44,036 nt of DNA from JAEUOS01 sp964470865 (GCA_964470865.1 CAYYFR010000025.1:1-44036), one strand, 5' to 3'; shown: positions 23,653 to 32,311, numbered from the stretch's first letter. A program made the numbers and translations. Notes: generated by a model from the sequence alone, not told the origin.

Positions 23653-24999
23653 ATGGCAGCCACCATCATCGATTCGAAAATCTTCGGCGACATGTTCTCC
23701 GAGGCCGACATGCGCTACGTCTGGTCGGACGAAAACCGCACCGCGAAATACCTCGATGTCGAACGCGCACTGGCCAAGGTGCAGGGGCGGCTCGGCATCA
23801 TTCCGCAAGAAGCGGCCGACGAGATCGTCAAGCATTGCGATGTGCGGCAGATCGACTGGGTCAAGCTCAAGGCCAGGACCGAGCAGGTCGGCTACCCGAT
23901 CATCGCGGTGGTCAACCAGATCAACGCGGCTTGCCGCGACAAGCTGGGTGAGTATTGCCACTGGGGCGCCACCACCCAGGACATCACCGACACTGCCACG
24001 GTGCTGCAGATGCGCGAGGGTCTGGCGCTGGTGCAGCGCGACCTGGCGGAAATATCGGCCGCGCTGGCGTCGCTGGCGAAGAAGTATCGCGATACACCGG
24101 TCATCGGCCGCAGCAACCTGCAGCAGGCCACGCCGATCACCTTTGGCTACAAGATGGCCGGCATCCTGGCCGGCATCGAGCGCCATCGCGAGCGCCTTGC
24201 GCAGTTGAAGCCGCGCGTGCTGGTCGGCCAGTTCGGTGGCGCCTCCGGCACCCTGTCGTCGCTTGCGAAAGGCGCGATGGAAACCCAGGCCGGTTTGATG
24301 CAGGAACTGGGCCTGGGCCAGCCGCTGATATCCTGGCACACCGTGCGTGACAACATCGCCGAAGTGGGCGCCTTCCTGGGCCTGGTCGGCGGCTCGCTCG
24401 GCAAGATCGCGATGGATGTCAAGCTGATGATGCAAACCGAGGTCGCCGAAGTATTCGAACCTTTCGCCCCGGGGCGCGGGTCATCATCGACCATGCCGCA
24501 AAAGCGCAATCCGATTTCCTGCCTGTATATCCATGCCAACATTTCAGTGGTGCGCCAGCATGCGGCTGCGCTGATGGACGCGATGGTGGCCGATCATGAG
24601 CGTTCCACCGGGCCGTGGGAAATCGAGTGGGTGGTTCTGCCGGAGATTTTCTGCCTGATGGCGGGGGCGCTCAAGCAGACCAAATTCGTGCTGGCCGGTC
24701 TGGAGGTGGACGCGGCGAGAATGCGCGCCAACATCGACATCACCAAGGGCCTGGTGATGTCGGAGGCGGTGATGATGGGCCTGGGCCCTTGTATCGGCCG
24801 CGAATATGCGCATGACCTGGTATACGAGCTGTGCCGCGCGGCATTGAAGGACAACAGGCCCTTGATCGAACTGCTTGCGGAGCATGCGGAAATCAGCCGG
24901 CATGTGAGCCGCGCCAAACTCGAAGAATTCTGCGACCCTGCCAACAACCTGGGGCAGGCGGGGCACATGGTGGACCGGGTACTGGCCAGCCTCAAGTGA
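23653..24999 (+). CDS. Class-II fumarase/aspartase superfamily lyase (adenylosuccinate lyase / carboxymuconate cycloisomerase-like)
   Basis: A 448-residue enzyme of the superfamily that eliminates fumarate or forms lactones. The signature GSSSTMPQKRNP lies at about residues 277-288, and other family segments are EYCHWGATTQDITDTATVLQ, IGRSNLQQATPITFGYKMAG and FGGASGTLSSLAKGAM. The spacing fits the adenylosuccinate lyase/CMLE branch more than fumarase C or argininosuccinate lyase. Its place next to a Bug protein and tcuAB-like genes argues for a role in breaking down a C-C or C-N linked carboxylate rather than purine synthesis. The exact substrate is open. Confidence 0.87.
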   Translation: MAATIIDSKIFGDMFSEADMRYVWSDENRTAKYLDVERALAKVQGRLGIIPQEAADEIVKHCDVRQIDWVKLKARTEQVGYPIIAVVNQINAACRDKLGEYCHWGATTQDITDTATVLQMREGLALVQRDLAEISAALASLAKKYRDTPVIGRSNLQQATPITFGYKMAGILAGIERHRERLAQLKPRVLVGQFGGASGTLSSLAKGAMETQAGLMQELGLGQPLISWHTVRDNIAEVGAFLGLVGGSLGKIAMDVKLMMQTEVAEVFEPFAPGRGSSSTMPQKRNPISCLYIHANISVVRQHAAALMDAMVADHERSTGPWEIEWVVLPEIFCLMAGALKQTKFVLAGLEVDAARMRANIDITKGLVMSEAVMMGLGPCIGREYAHDLVYELCRAALKDNRPLIELLAEHAEISRHVSRAKLEEFCDPANNLGQAGHMVDRVLASLK

Positions 25000-25103
25000 T
25001 CGACGGACAATCCCGCAAGCAGGATGTTCCACGCGCACGGGCGATCAATGAACGCACGGCGTGGCGTACCTGCTTTCGGCTCAAGCAAAACAAGGAGACA
25101 AAC

Positions 25104-26072
25104 ATGCAGCGTCGTGCCCTAATCGCAGTGGCCGCCAGTGTGCTGCTGGCAAGTGCCTCCTTCGCTCAGGACAAATACCCCAGCAAGCCGATTCGCCTGG
25201 TGGTGCCGTTCGCGCCGGGCGGCAGTTCGTCGATCGTGGCGCGCGCCTTTGCCGGTGAGATGTCCAAGGGCCTGGGCCAGGAAATCATCATCGACAACCG
25301 CCCCGGCGGCGCCGGCAACATCGCGATGGAGGCGGTGGCCAAGGCCGATCCCGACGGCTATACGCTGATCATCGGCCACATCGGCACGCTGGCGGTCAAC
25401 CCCTTCATGTTTGCCAAGCTGCCGTTCGACACCAACCGCGATTTCGCCGCCGTGTCGCTGTTGGCCAAGGTGCCGAGCATCTTCGTGGTCAATGCGTCGG
25501 TACCGGTGAAGAACCTGAAGGAAATGATCGACTACGCAAAGGCCAATCCGGGCAAGGTCTACTACGGATCGGCCGGCAACGGCAGCGCCGGGCACCTGGC
25601 CTTTGAGTACCTGAAGCTGGTCACCAAAATGGATATCCAGCACGTGCCCTACAAAGGCACCGGGCCGCAACTGACCGACCTGATCGGCGGCCAGACCCAG
25701 GCCGCGTCTGCCGGTACGCCGCCGCTGATGCCGCATGTCAAGGCCGGGAAGCTGCGGGTGTTTGCGGTGGGCACCTCCAGGCGCCTGCCGGAACTGGCGG
25801 GCGTGGGCACCATCGCAGAGCAGGGCTATCCGGGCTTCGAGACGGTACAGTGGTATGGCCTGAACGCGCCGGCCAGAGTGCCGGCGGCGATCATCAAGCG
25901 CTTGGCTGACGAGGCGGCCAAGGCAGCCAAGTCCAGGGAAGTGCAGGACCGCTTTGCCGGTGACAGTACCGAGGAAGTCGGCTCCTCGGCGGCCGAGTAT
26001 GCGGAGTTCATCCGCGCGGAGCAGGCGCGCTGGAGCGTGGTGGTCAAGAGCGCGGGGATCAAGGCGGATTGA
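25104..26072 (+). CDS. Bug/TctC-family tripartite tricarboxylate substrate-binding protein
   Basis: A 322-residue periplasmic protein. It has a signal peptide (MQRRALIAVAASVLLASASF, then AQ) and the Bug features YPSKPIRLVVPFAPGGSSS, GQEIIIDNRPGGAGNIAMEA, PDGYTLIIGHIG and HVPYKGTGPQLTDLIGGQ. Bug proteins bind organic acids and deliver them to TctA/TctB, though many are orphans used in sensing. The start at 25104 has an AAGGAG site eight bases upstream. The stop codon (26070-26072) lies inside the first copy of a 42-bp hairpin repeat. TctA and TctB are not in the window. Confidence 0.94.
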   Translation: MQRRALIAVAASVLLASASFAQDKYPSKPIRLVVPFAPGGSSSIVARAFAGEMSKGLGQEIIIDNRPGGAGNIAMEAVAKADPDGYTLIIGHIGTLAVNPFMFAKLPFDTNRDFAAVSLLAKVPSIFVVNASVPVKNLKEMIDYAKANPGKVYYGSAGNGSAGHLAFEYLKLVTKMDIQHVPYKGTGPQLTDLIGGQTQAASAGTPPLMPHVKAGKLRVFAVGTSRRLPELAGVGTIAEQGYPGFETVQWYGLNAPARVPAAIIKRLADEAAKAAKSREVQDRFAGDSTEEVGSSAAEYAEFIRAEQARWSVVVKSAGIKAD

Positions 26073-26192
26073 GCGGGCAAAAGTGAAACCCTACTTTTGC
26101 CCGGCCTGGATTGAGCGGGCAAAAGTGAAACCCTACTTTTGCCCGGCCTGGATTGAGCGGGCAAAAGTGAAACCCTACTTTTGCCCGGCCTG
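26067..26192. repeat. Three exact 42-bp tandem repeats, each a perfect 11-bp hairpin
   Basis: The units lie at 26067-26108, 26109-26150 and 26151-26192 and are identical with no spacers. Each carries CGGGCAAAAGT, loop GAAACCCT, and ACTTTTGCCCG, so the transcript can form three stacked stem-loops. The first unit contains the stop codon of the Bug gene. No T-run follows a stem, so these are not ordinary terminators; a role in protecting the 3' end of the Bug message or weakening read-through into tcuA is plausible. Confidence 0.9.
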
Positions 26193-26196
26193 GTTT

Positions 26197-26232
26197 GCAT
26201 CGAATCGCCGGCGGAGCCGGACAATTCGATGC
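26197..26232. other. Composite inverted repeat between Bug gene and tcuA
   Basis: GCATCGAAT (26197-26205) pairs with ATTCGATGC (26224-26232), and inside it CCGGC (26208-26212) pairs with GCCGG (26216-26220) around GGA. It starts five bases after the third 42-bp repeat and ends 40 bp before tcuA. There is no T-run. It adds a fourth, different stem-loop to this intergenic region. Confidence 0.6.
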
Positions 26233-26272
26233 CTGAAATGCTGAACGAAAAAACATCGCCGAGGTTACTAGT

Positions 26273-27682
26273 TTGCCTAATTCGTATGACGTGATCGTGA
26301 TTGGCGGCGGCAATGCTGCCTTGTGTGCGGCGCTGACTGCGCGCGAGGGCGGGGCGTCGGTGCTGCTGCTGGAGTCGGCGCCGCGCGCGTGGCGCGGCGG
26401 CAATACCATGCATACCCGCAACCTGCGCTGCATGCACGATGCGCCGCAGGATGTGCTGACCGATGCCTATCCGGAAGAGGAGTATTGGCAGGACTTGCTG
26501 AAGGTCACCGGCGGGGTCACCAACGAGCACCTGGCGCGCATCGCCTTGCGCGAATCGGCGCTGTGCCGCGAGTGGATGAAGAAGCACGGCGTGCGTTTCC
26601 AGCCGTCCTTGTCGGGCACCCTGCACCTGTCGCGCACCAATGCGTTTTTCGCCGGCGGCGGCAAGGCCTTGCTCAACGCCTATTTCCGCAGCGCCGAGTC
26701 GCTCGGTGTCGAGATTCGCTATGACTCTGCGGTCACGGCGCTCGTCGTGCGCGACGGCGCGTTTCACGCAGTGATGGTCGGTGGCGAGCGCATCGAGGCG
26801 CGCGCCTGCGTGGCCGCCAGCGGTGGCTTCGAATCCAACCTGGCGTGGATGCGCGAGGCCTGGGGTCAGAACGAATGGGGCGAATGGCCGGCGGATAACT
26901 TTCTGATTCGCGGCACACGTTTCAACCAGGGTGTGGTGTTGCGCGCGTTGCTCGATGGCGGCGCCGACTCCGTAGGTGACCCGACGCAGTCGCATTGCGT
27001 GGCCATCGACGCACGTGCACCCAAGTATGACGGCGGCATCGTGACCCGCCTGGACTGCGTCTCGCTGGGCCTGGTGGTCAACAAACATGCCAGGCGCTTT
27101 TACGACGAGGGCGAGGACTTCTGGCCCAAGCGCTACGCGATCTGGGGCCGCCTGACGGCGCTGCAACCCGGCCAGATCGCCTATTCGGTGATCGACGCCA
27201 AGGCAATCGGACGCTTCATGCCGCCGGTGTTTCAAGGCGAGCGCGCGCAGACCCTGATTGAGCTGGCCGGCAAACTGGGCGTCGACGCCACCACCTTCGC
27301 AGCCACGGTGCACGAGTACAACGCTGCCTGCCGTGTCGGCACCTTCGATCATGCGGTACTCGATGATTGCCATACCGAGGGGCTGACCCCGCCCAAGACC
27401 CACTGGGCGCTGCCGCTCGACACGCCGCCCTATTACGGCTATGCGCTGCGGCCCGGTATCACCTTCACTTACCTGGGTGTCAAAATAGATGAGGAAATGC
27501 GCGTGCACCATGCAGGCAGGCCCAGCCCGAACCTGTTCGCCGCCGGCGAACTGATGGCCGGCAACATCCTGGGCAAGGGCTACCTGGCCGGCATCGGCAT
27601 GACCATCGGCACCGCGTCGGGCCTGATCGCCGGCCGCCAGGCGGCACAGAGCGTGATGAACGCACAAGCGGTGGCGGCATGA
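26273..27682 (+). CDS. tcuA: FAD-dependent tricarballylate dehydrogenase-like protein TcuA
   Basis: A 469-residue flavoprotein. The FAD-binding GxGxxG reads YDVIVIGGGNAALCAALTAR, and the ending is NLFAAGELMAGNILGKGYLA then GIGMTIGTASGLIAGRQAA, as in the fumarate reductase/succinate dehydrogenase flavoprotein class. In Salmonella TcuA oxidises tricarballylate to cis-aconitate; TcuB passes the electrons on. The start is a TTG at 26273 with GAGG eight bases upstream; no ATG serves. It overlaps tcuB by ATGA. The real substrate may be another dicarboxylate or tricarboxylate. Confidence 0.88.
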   Translation: MPNSYDVIVIGGGNAALCAALTAREGGASVLLLESAPRAWRGGNTMHTRNLRCMHDAPQDVLTDAYPEEEYWQDLLKVTGGVTNEHLARIALRESALCREWMKKHGVRFQPSLSGTLHLSRTNAFFAGGGKALLNAYFRSAESLGVEIRYDSAVTALVVRDGAFHAVMVGGERIEARACVAASGGFESNLAWMREAWGQNEWGEWPADNFLIRGTRFNQGVVLRALLDGGADSVGDPTQSHCVAIDARAPKYDGGIVTRLDCVSLGLVVNKHARRFYDEGEDFWPKRYAIWGRLTALQPGQIAYSVIDAKAIGRFMPPVFQGERAQTLIELAGKLGVDATTFAATVHEYNAACRVGTFDHAVLDDCHTEGLTPPKTHWALPLDTPPYYGYALRPGITFTYLGVKIDEEMRVHHAGRPSPNLFAAGELMAGNILGKGYLAGIGMTIGTASGLIAGRQAAQSVMNAQAVAA

Positions 27683-28803
27683 GCATCGGTCTTGCACAAC
27701 TGGTCAAGGCAGCAGAAGACGAAGCCGCACGCGAATTTTCGATTTGCAACGCCTGCCGCTATTGCGAAAGCTTTTGCGCGGTATTTCCGGCGATGACGCG
27801 GCGGCTCGAATTCGGCCGCAACGATGTGCACTATCTGGCCAACCTGTGCCACAACTGCGGCGCTTGCCTGCACGCCTGCCAGTACGCACCACCGCATGAA
27901 TTCGCGGTCAACCTGCCGCGCGCGCTGGCCGGGGTGCGCGTGCATACCTATGCCGAGTACGCCTGGCCACGTGCCTTCGGTGCGCTGTATCAGCGCGCCG
28001 GTGGTTTCGTCGCGCTGGCCCTGGCAGCAGGTCTCGGGCTATTCCTGCTGCTGGCATTGCTGCAATCAGGCGGCCTGATTCGCCCCGCCAACGGCGGCAA
28101 CTTCTACGCGGTGTTTCCGCACAATCTGCTGGTGGGCATGTTCGGCCTGGTGTTCGGCTGGGCGGTGCTGGCGCTCGCCATTGGCGTGATGCGTTTCTGG
28201 CGCGCCTGGGATCCCGGCTCCGGTTCGGCGGCGGCCACGCTTGAAGCCGCGCACAACACGCTCACGCTCAAGTATCTCGATGGCGGCCAGGGTGAAGGCT
28301 GCAACGAGGAAGATGACCGCTTCACCCTGGCGCGGCGCCGCTATCACCACTTGACCTTTTATGGCTTCATGCTGTGCTTCGCCTCCACCAGCGTAGCCAC
28401 GCTGTACCACTACGTGTTGGGCCTGCAGGCACCGTATGGGTACACCAGCATTCCGGTATTGCTCGGGGTGGCCGGCGGCATCGGCCTGTTGATCGGCCCG
28501 GCGGGCTTGTTCATCCTCAATATCCGGCGCCATCCGGACCATGGCGATCGCGCACAGAAGGCCATGGACCATGGCCTGATATGGCTGTTGTTCCTGACCA
28601 GCCTGACCGGCCTGGCTTTGCTGGTGTGGCGCGACAGCAGCGCCATGACCATCCTCTTGGCAGTACATTTGGGCGTGGTGATGGCGCTGTTCCTGACCAT
28701 GCCGTATGGCAAGTTCGCGCACGGCATTTTTCGCTCGGCTGCACTGCTCAAATGGGCGATCGAAAAACGCATGCCCGGCAAGTTGCGACTCGGCGCGGAT
28801 TGA
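27679..28803 (+). CDS. tcuB: TcuB-like membrane iron-sulfur protein (tricarballylate/citrate utilization)
   Basis: A 374-residue protein with two iron-sulfur cysteine clusters near the N-terminus (CNACRYCESFCAVFP and CHNCGACLHACQ), followed by about six hydrophobic helices such as GFVALALAAGLGLFLLLALL, NLLVGMFGLVFGWAVLALAI and AIHLGVVMALFL-type segments. TcuB reoxidises the reduced flavin of TcuA and feeds electrons to the membrane quinone pool. A His-rich stretch (RRRYHHLTFYGFML, TLYHYVLG) may bind haem. It starts at ATGA overlapping tcuA and is followed by a terminator. Confidence 0.9.
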   Translation: MSIGLAQLVKAAEDEAAREFSICNACRYCESFCAVFPAMTRRLEFGRNDVHYLANLCHNCGACLHACQYAPPHEFAVNLPRALAGVRVHTYAEYAWPRAFGALYQRAGGFVALALAAGLGLFLLLALLQSGGLIRPANGGNFYAVFPHNLLVGMFGLVFGWAVLALAIGVMRFWRAWDPGSGSAAATLEAAHNTLTLKYLDGGQGEGCNEEDDRFTLARRRYHHLTFYGFMLCFASTSVATLYHYVLGLQAPYGYTSIPVLLGVAGGIGLLIGPAGLFILNIRRHPDHGDRAQKAMDHGLIWLLFLTSLTGLALLVWRDSSAMTILLAVHLGVVMALFLTMPYGKFAHGIFRSAALLKWAIEKRMPGKLRLGAD

Positions 28804-28830
28804 TGTCGCACTTTTGGGCACTGCATGGTT

Positions 28831-28870
28831 CATGACAGAAACATGCCTCTCGCGAGGCTGTCATGTTTTT
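28831..28870 (+). terminator. Intrinsic terminator after tcuB
   Basis: The outer arms CATGACA (28831-28837) and TGTCATG (28859-28865) and the inner arms GCCTC (28845-28849) and GAGGC (28854-28858, loop TCGC) form a stem, followed directly by TTTTT (28866-28870). It starts 27 bp after the tcuB stop and lies before the second Bug gene, so that gene likely has its own promoter or depends on read-through. Confidence 0.75.
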
Positions 28871-28915
28871 GGTAACGATCGACAGGCGCGATGGCTCACA
28901 CGGACAGGCGACGAG

Positions 28916-29920
28916 ATGAAAAAAGCTGAGCTCGGGGCACGTTGCTTGCACATCGGCGCGATCGCGCCGATGCTGCTGATGGCGTTGGCAAGCCACTTGG
29001 GCGCGCCGATGGCAATGGCACAAGCCTGGCCGAGCAAGCCGGTGCGCGTCATCGTCTCCTACCCGCCGGGCGGCGGCGCCGATGCGGTGGCGCGCATGCT
29101 GGGCCCGAAGTTGTCCGAAGGCCTGGGCCAGCCGGTGCTGATCGAAAACCGCCAGGGCAGCGGCGGCGCCATCGGCGGCGATGTCGCCGCCAAATCAGCG
29201 CCCGACGGCTACACCTTCCTGCTCGACGCTTCCTCGCACAGCATCAACCCGGTGCTGCAGCCGAAGATGCCGTTCAATACCTTGAAGGACTTGGCGCCGG
29301 TGTCGCTGCTGGTGGTGGTGCCCAACATGCTGGTGGTGAACCCGACGTTTGCGGCTGGTTCGACCAAGGAGTTGATCGCGCTGGTCAAGGCAAAGCCGGG
29401 CCAGTATTCATTCGCCTCCAGCGGCAACGGCTCGGCGCAGCATCTGGCCGCCGAGTTGTTCAAGGCGCAGGCGGGGCTTTTCATGGTGCACATTCCCTAC
29501 CGCGGCGGCGGACCGGCATTGATCGACGTGATGGGCGGCCAGGTGCCGATTTACTTCGGCAACATGGCCTCGGCCCTGCCGCATGTGAAGGGCGGCAAGT
29601 TGAAGGCGCTGGCGGTCACCGGCAGCAAGCGCTCGCCGGCCATGCCCGCGCTGCCGACCATCGCCGAGGAAGGCTTGAAGGGCTATGAGGTCTATGAATG
29701 GAACGCGGTGTTCGCGCCGGCCGGCACCGCGTCCGACATCATCGAGCGCATGCAGCGCGAATTGGCCAAGGCGCTGGCCGCACCGGATGTGCGCGAGAAA
29801 CTGGCGCTGCTGGGCGCCGAACCGGTTGGCGGCAAGCCGGATGAACTCGATCGCATGCGCCGTGTCGAGATCGAAAAATGGACTGGTGTGATCAAGCGTG
29901 CCGGCATCAAACTGGAGTAG
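28916..29920 (+). CDS. Bug/TctC-family substrate-binding protein, second copy
   Basis: A 334-residue periplasmic protein with a long signal peptide (charged MKKAELGARC, hydrophobic GAIAPMLLMALASHL, cleavage near MAMAQ). The Bug pattern is AWPSKPVRVIVSYPPGGGAD, GQPVLIENRQGSGGAIGGDV, PDGYTFLLDASSHSINPV and FMVHIPYRGGGPALIDVMGG. Sequence differs clearly from the Bug protein at 25104-26072, so the two likely bind different acids. It lies alone behind the tcuB terminator. The start at 28916 is chosen for the signal peptide; a weak GACGAG precedes it. Confidence 0.94.
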   Translation: MKKAELGARCLHIGAIAPMLLMALASHLGAPMAMAQAWPSKPVRVIVSYPPGGGADAVARMLGPKLSEGLGQPVLIENRQGSGGAIGGDVAAKSAPDGYTFLLDASSHSINPVLQPKMPFNTLKDLAPVSLLVVVPNMLVVNPTFAAGSTKELIALVKAKPGQYSFASSGNGSAQHLAAELFKAQAGLFMVHIPYRGGGPALIDVMGGQVPIYFGNMASALPHVKGGKLKALAVTGSKRSPAMPALPTIAEEGLKGYEVYEWNAVFAPAGTASDIIERMQRELAKALAAPDVREKLALLGAEPVGGKPDELDRMRRVEIEKWTGVIKRAGIKLE

Positions 29921-29963
29921 CGACCCCAGCGTCGTCCCCGGGACACCTCGCTCGATAGCCGCA

Positions 29964-29990
29964 CCGGCGCGCCGGAACCGGTCACCGGTT
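29964..29990. other. Two adjacent palindromes after the second Bug gene
   Basis: CCGGCGCGCCGG (29964-29975) is a perfect 12-bp palindrome and AACCGGTCACCGGTT (29976-29990) has 7-bp arms around a single C. They follow the Bug stop by about 45 bp. No T-run follows. They may act as a weak terminator or have no function. Confidence 0.3.
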
Positions 29991-30054
29991 AACGCCGAAG
30001 CGGGTGATCGCCGCCTGCGGCAGTACGGGCATGTGGTTCACCGGCGGGCTCGAA

Positions 30055-30195
30055 TGCCCAGACCAATTGCAGCGTCAGTGCGACGCAAGGCGGCATATGC
30101 AGCCCAATGTTTCGATGCTGCTCAACTACAAGCTGGATAATTTTTCGTCCGAGAAGTTGATGGTGTTTTTCACCGCGCTGGGCGCGGTGCGGTCC
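30055..30195 (+). pseudogene. Relic of a small XRE-type (HTH) antitoxin
   Basis: In the 352-bp space before the MFS gene one frame reads DARRHMQPNVSMLLNYKLDN then FSSEKLMVFFTALGAV. This resembles the helix-turn-helix part of the short XRE antitoxins of the NadS/HigA2 kind (pattern QPxVSxLLxxKLxxFSxEKLMxFLTALG). The expected next part (a DVEI-like strand) is missing in this frame and the N-terminal helix is not readable, so the gene is a broken remnant. No toxin gene is beside it. Confidence 0.45.
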
Positions 30196-30272
30196 CGCTT
30201 GATACTCATCTGGCACGGATGGTTGCACTGCAGGATTTCATACGTGTCGGATTGCTTGTGACAGGCTCCGCG

Positions 30273-31472
30273 TCAACGCGTCTGCATGGCGCTCGCGTGG
30301 TCCATCAACAGCAGGATTATCCCCAACACCATGGTCCCCGCCGCGATCGCCAGGCCGCCATCGAAGCTGCCGGTATGGGTGGCGATCATGCCGGCCATTG
30401 GCGGGCCGATGATCTGGCCGACGCTGTAACAGGCGGTCATCAACGCCAGTATCTCGGCGGTGCGCTGCGGCGCGATGTCGCGCGCCCGTGCGCTGGCCAC
30501 CGTCACGATGCCCATGAAAGTACCGCCGAGCAACAGGCCACCGACCAGCAATGCCAACGGGGTCTGCCAGAAGATCGGCAGCGCCACCGCCAGGGCCTGC
30601 AGCGCGTATTGCAGCACCAGCGAAACAGTGGCGCCGGCACGCCCGGCGACCCAGGCCCACAACACGTTTGATGGAATCGCCGCCATGCCCACGATGACCC
30701 AGCAAAATGCCGCATAAGGTGCGGTCGCCGGGGTCTGTTTGGCGATCAAGGGCAGGAAGGTGCCGCTGACGATGAAGCCCAGGCCGGCGCAGGCGTAGGC
30801 GGCCACCAGCCACCACGGATTGCGGCCGCGGGCCATAGCGGCTTGACGCGGCGCTGTTGCAGGTGCAGACGTCGCAGCAGCGCGCGGCGTACGGCGTGCC
30901 ACGGTCATCAGCGCTACCGGCACCAGGAGTGCGATGATTGCCGCGGCGCCGAACCACATGCCGCGCCAGCCGATCTGCAGGTGCTCGAACAGCAGCACCA
31001 TCAATCCCGACACCGTAATGCCGACACCGACTCCGCTGAAATGGATGGCGGCAGCGCCCGAGCGCTTGCTGCGCGCCAGCGCGTCGAGCACCATGGTGGT
31101 GGCGTAGATCATGCTGAGCGCGCTGGCGAAGCCGGAGATGAAACGCAGTGCGCCCCACAGCGCCACCGTTTCGGTCAATGCCATCCCAACAGTGGCGGCA
31201 AAGCAGGTCGCAAGCCCGAAGCGCAGCGTGGTTTTCGGACCCGGCGCGGCACCAAGCCGGCGCGCCAGCAGCGGCCACAGGGTAGCCAGCATGTAGCCGG
31301 CGAAGTTCAGTGTGGCCAGAAAGCCGGCGTTGGCCGCCGACAGCTCGGCTTGGGTATGCATCGCCGGCAGGATCGGCGTGTAGGCGAAACGGCCTACGCC
31401 CATCACCGCTGCCATGACGGCGGCGCCACCAAGGGCGACCAGTGGAAAACGCATGCTTGGCCTCGCGTTCAT
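30273..31472 (-). CDS. YbfB/YjiJ-family MFS transporter
   Basis: A 399-residue protein with twelve hydrophobic segments. It starts RFPLVALGGAAVMAAVMGVG then RFAYTPILPAM, the hallmark of the YbfB/YjiJ group of the major facilitator superfamily, and continues with AANAGFLATLNFAGYMLATL and LRFISGFASALSMIYATTMV. Substrates are unknown for the group; relatives may be exporters. Its start overlaps the stop of the upstream LysR gene (31469-31472), so both are one transcript on the minus strand. An alternative start is the Met at 31454. Confidence 0.93.
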   Translation of the reverse strand: MNARPSMRFPLVALGGAAVMAAVMGVGRFAYTPILPAMHTQAELSAANAGFLATLNFAGYMLATLWPLLARRLGAAPGPKTTLRFGLATCFAATVGMALTETVALWGALRFISGFASALSMIYATTMVLDALARSKRSGAAAIHFSGVGVGITVSGLMVLLFEHLQIGWRGMWFGAAAIIALLVPVALMTVARRTPRAAATSAPATAPRQAAMARGRNPWWLVAAYACAGLGFIVSGTFLPLIAKQTPATAPYAAFCWVIVGMAAIPSNVLWAWVAGRAGATVSLVLQYALQALAVALPIFWQTPLALLVGGLLLGGTFMGIVTVASARARDIAPQRTAEILALMTACYSVGQIIGPPMAGMIATHTGSFDGGLAIAAGTMVLGIILLLMDHASAMQTR

Positions 31473-32311
31473 TCCAGCGCGGCGCGGAACGCGCTAGCGC
31501 TGGGCGACGCCGAATGACGGCGACTGACAAGCCAGGTGGTCTGCCGCGCCACACTTTGCGGCAGCGCCCGGGTGGCTAGCAGTTCCTTTTGCGGGTAGAT
31601 GCCGAGCAGCGATTGCGGCACCACAGCCCAGCCCATGCTGCCCGCAACACACGCCAGCATCGCATGATAGGAGGCAAGCTCGATGACCTGGCGCGGCGCG
31701 ATGTCGCGCGAGCGCAGCCATGTACCGACGATGCCGCGATAGGCGCAACCGCTCGGGAAGGCAATCATGCATGACCGCGCCAGGTCGAAACGGCTGCCCG
31801 AACCGGGTGGCAGCACCAGCACTAAGGTCTCGCGGAATGCCGGCGTTGCCGACAGGGAAGTGTCGCTGCAATTGCCGGCGGTCAGCGCGAGATCAATCTC
31901 GCCCGCCGTGAGGCGGTCGAGCAGCGCACGTGCGGTGCCGGTCGACAGTTCGATATGCGTGTCAGGGTGTTGCCGGTGAAAGCGCGCCAGAATGTCCGGC
32001 AAGCGGGTGGCCGCCGTGCTTTCCATCGCGCCGATGCGCAGCAGTGCGGCGGCTTTTGTGTCGCAGATGCCGGCGCGTACCTCTTCGGCCAGTTGTAGCA
32101 GCCTGGCGGCGGACTCATACAGACGCCGACCTTCGGGCGTAAGCAGCATGCGGCGCCCGCTGCGCTCGAACAACTGGCGCCCGAGGTCCTGTTCGAGGTT
32201 GCGGATGCGCGCCGACAGGTTCGATTGCACGCGGTTGACCTTGACAGCCGCGCGGGTGACGCTGCCTTCGTCGACCACCGCCTTGAAGATGCGCAGATCC
32301 GCCAGATTCAT
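31469..32311 (-). CDS. LysR-family transcriptional regulator
   Basis: A 280-residue regulator. The winged-helix domain is MNLADLRIFKAVVDEGSVTR then AAVKVNRVQSNLSARIRNLE and LGRQLFERSGRRMLLTPEG. The co-inducer domain begins about residue 90 (ALLRIGAMESTAATRLPDIL, FHRQHPDTHIELSTG, GEIDLALTAG). It is a complete frame, unlike the LysR at 22518. It is divergent from the nitronate monooxygenase gene and cotranscribed with the YbfB-like exporter; both are likely targets. Confidence 0.95.
   Translation of the reverse strand: MNLADLRIFKAVVDEGSVTRAAVKVNRVQSNLSARIRNLEQDLGRQLFERSGRRMLLTPEGRRLYESAARLLQLAEEVRAGICDTKAAALLRIGAMESTAATRLPDILARFHRQHPDTHIELSTGTARALLDRLTAGEIDLALTAGNCSDTSLSATPAFRETLVLVLPPGSGSRFDLARSCMIAFPSGCAYRGIVGTWLRSRDIAPRQVIELASYHAMLACVAGSMGWAVVPQSLLGIYPQKELLATRALPQSVARQTTWLVSRRHSASPSASAFRAALE

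Noticed and set aside
26067..26192. CRISPR array
   Set aside because: The units are directly joined, with no spacers, and no cas gene is near.
25954..26244. A frame over the tandem repeats that would encode IERAKVKPYFCPAW three times
   Set aside because: The 42-bp unit is a multiple of three and lacks stops, so any frame shows repeated peptides on both strands. The DNA symmetry (hairpin) explains it and no start or ribosome site fits.
25826..27697. A 623-codon minus-strand frame over tcuA
   Set aside because: Antisense shadow of tcuA and of the tandem repeats, no start context or family.
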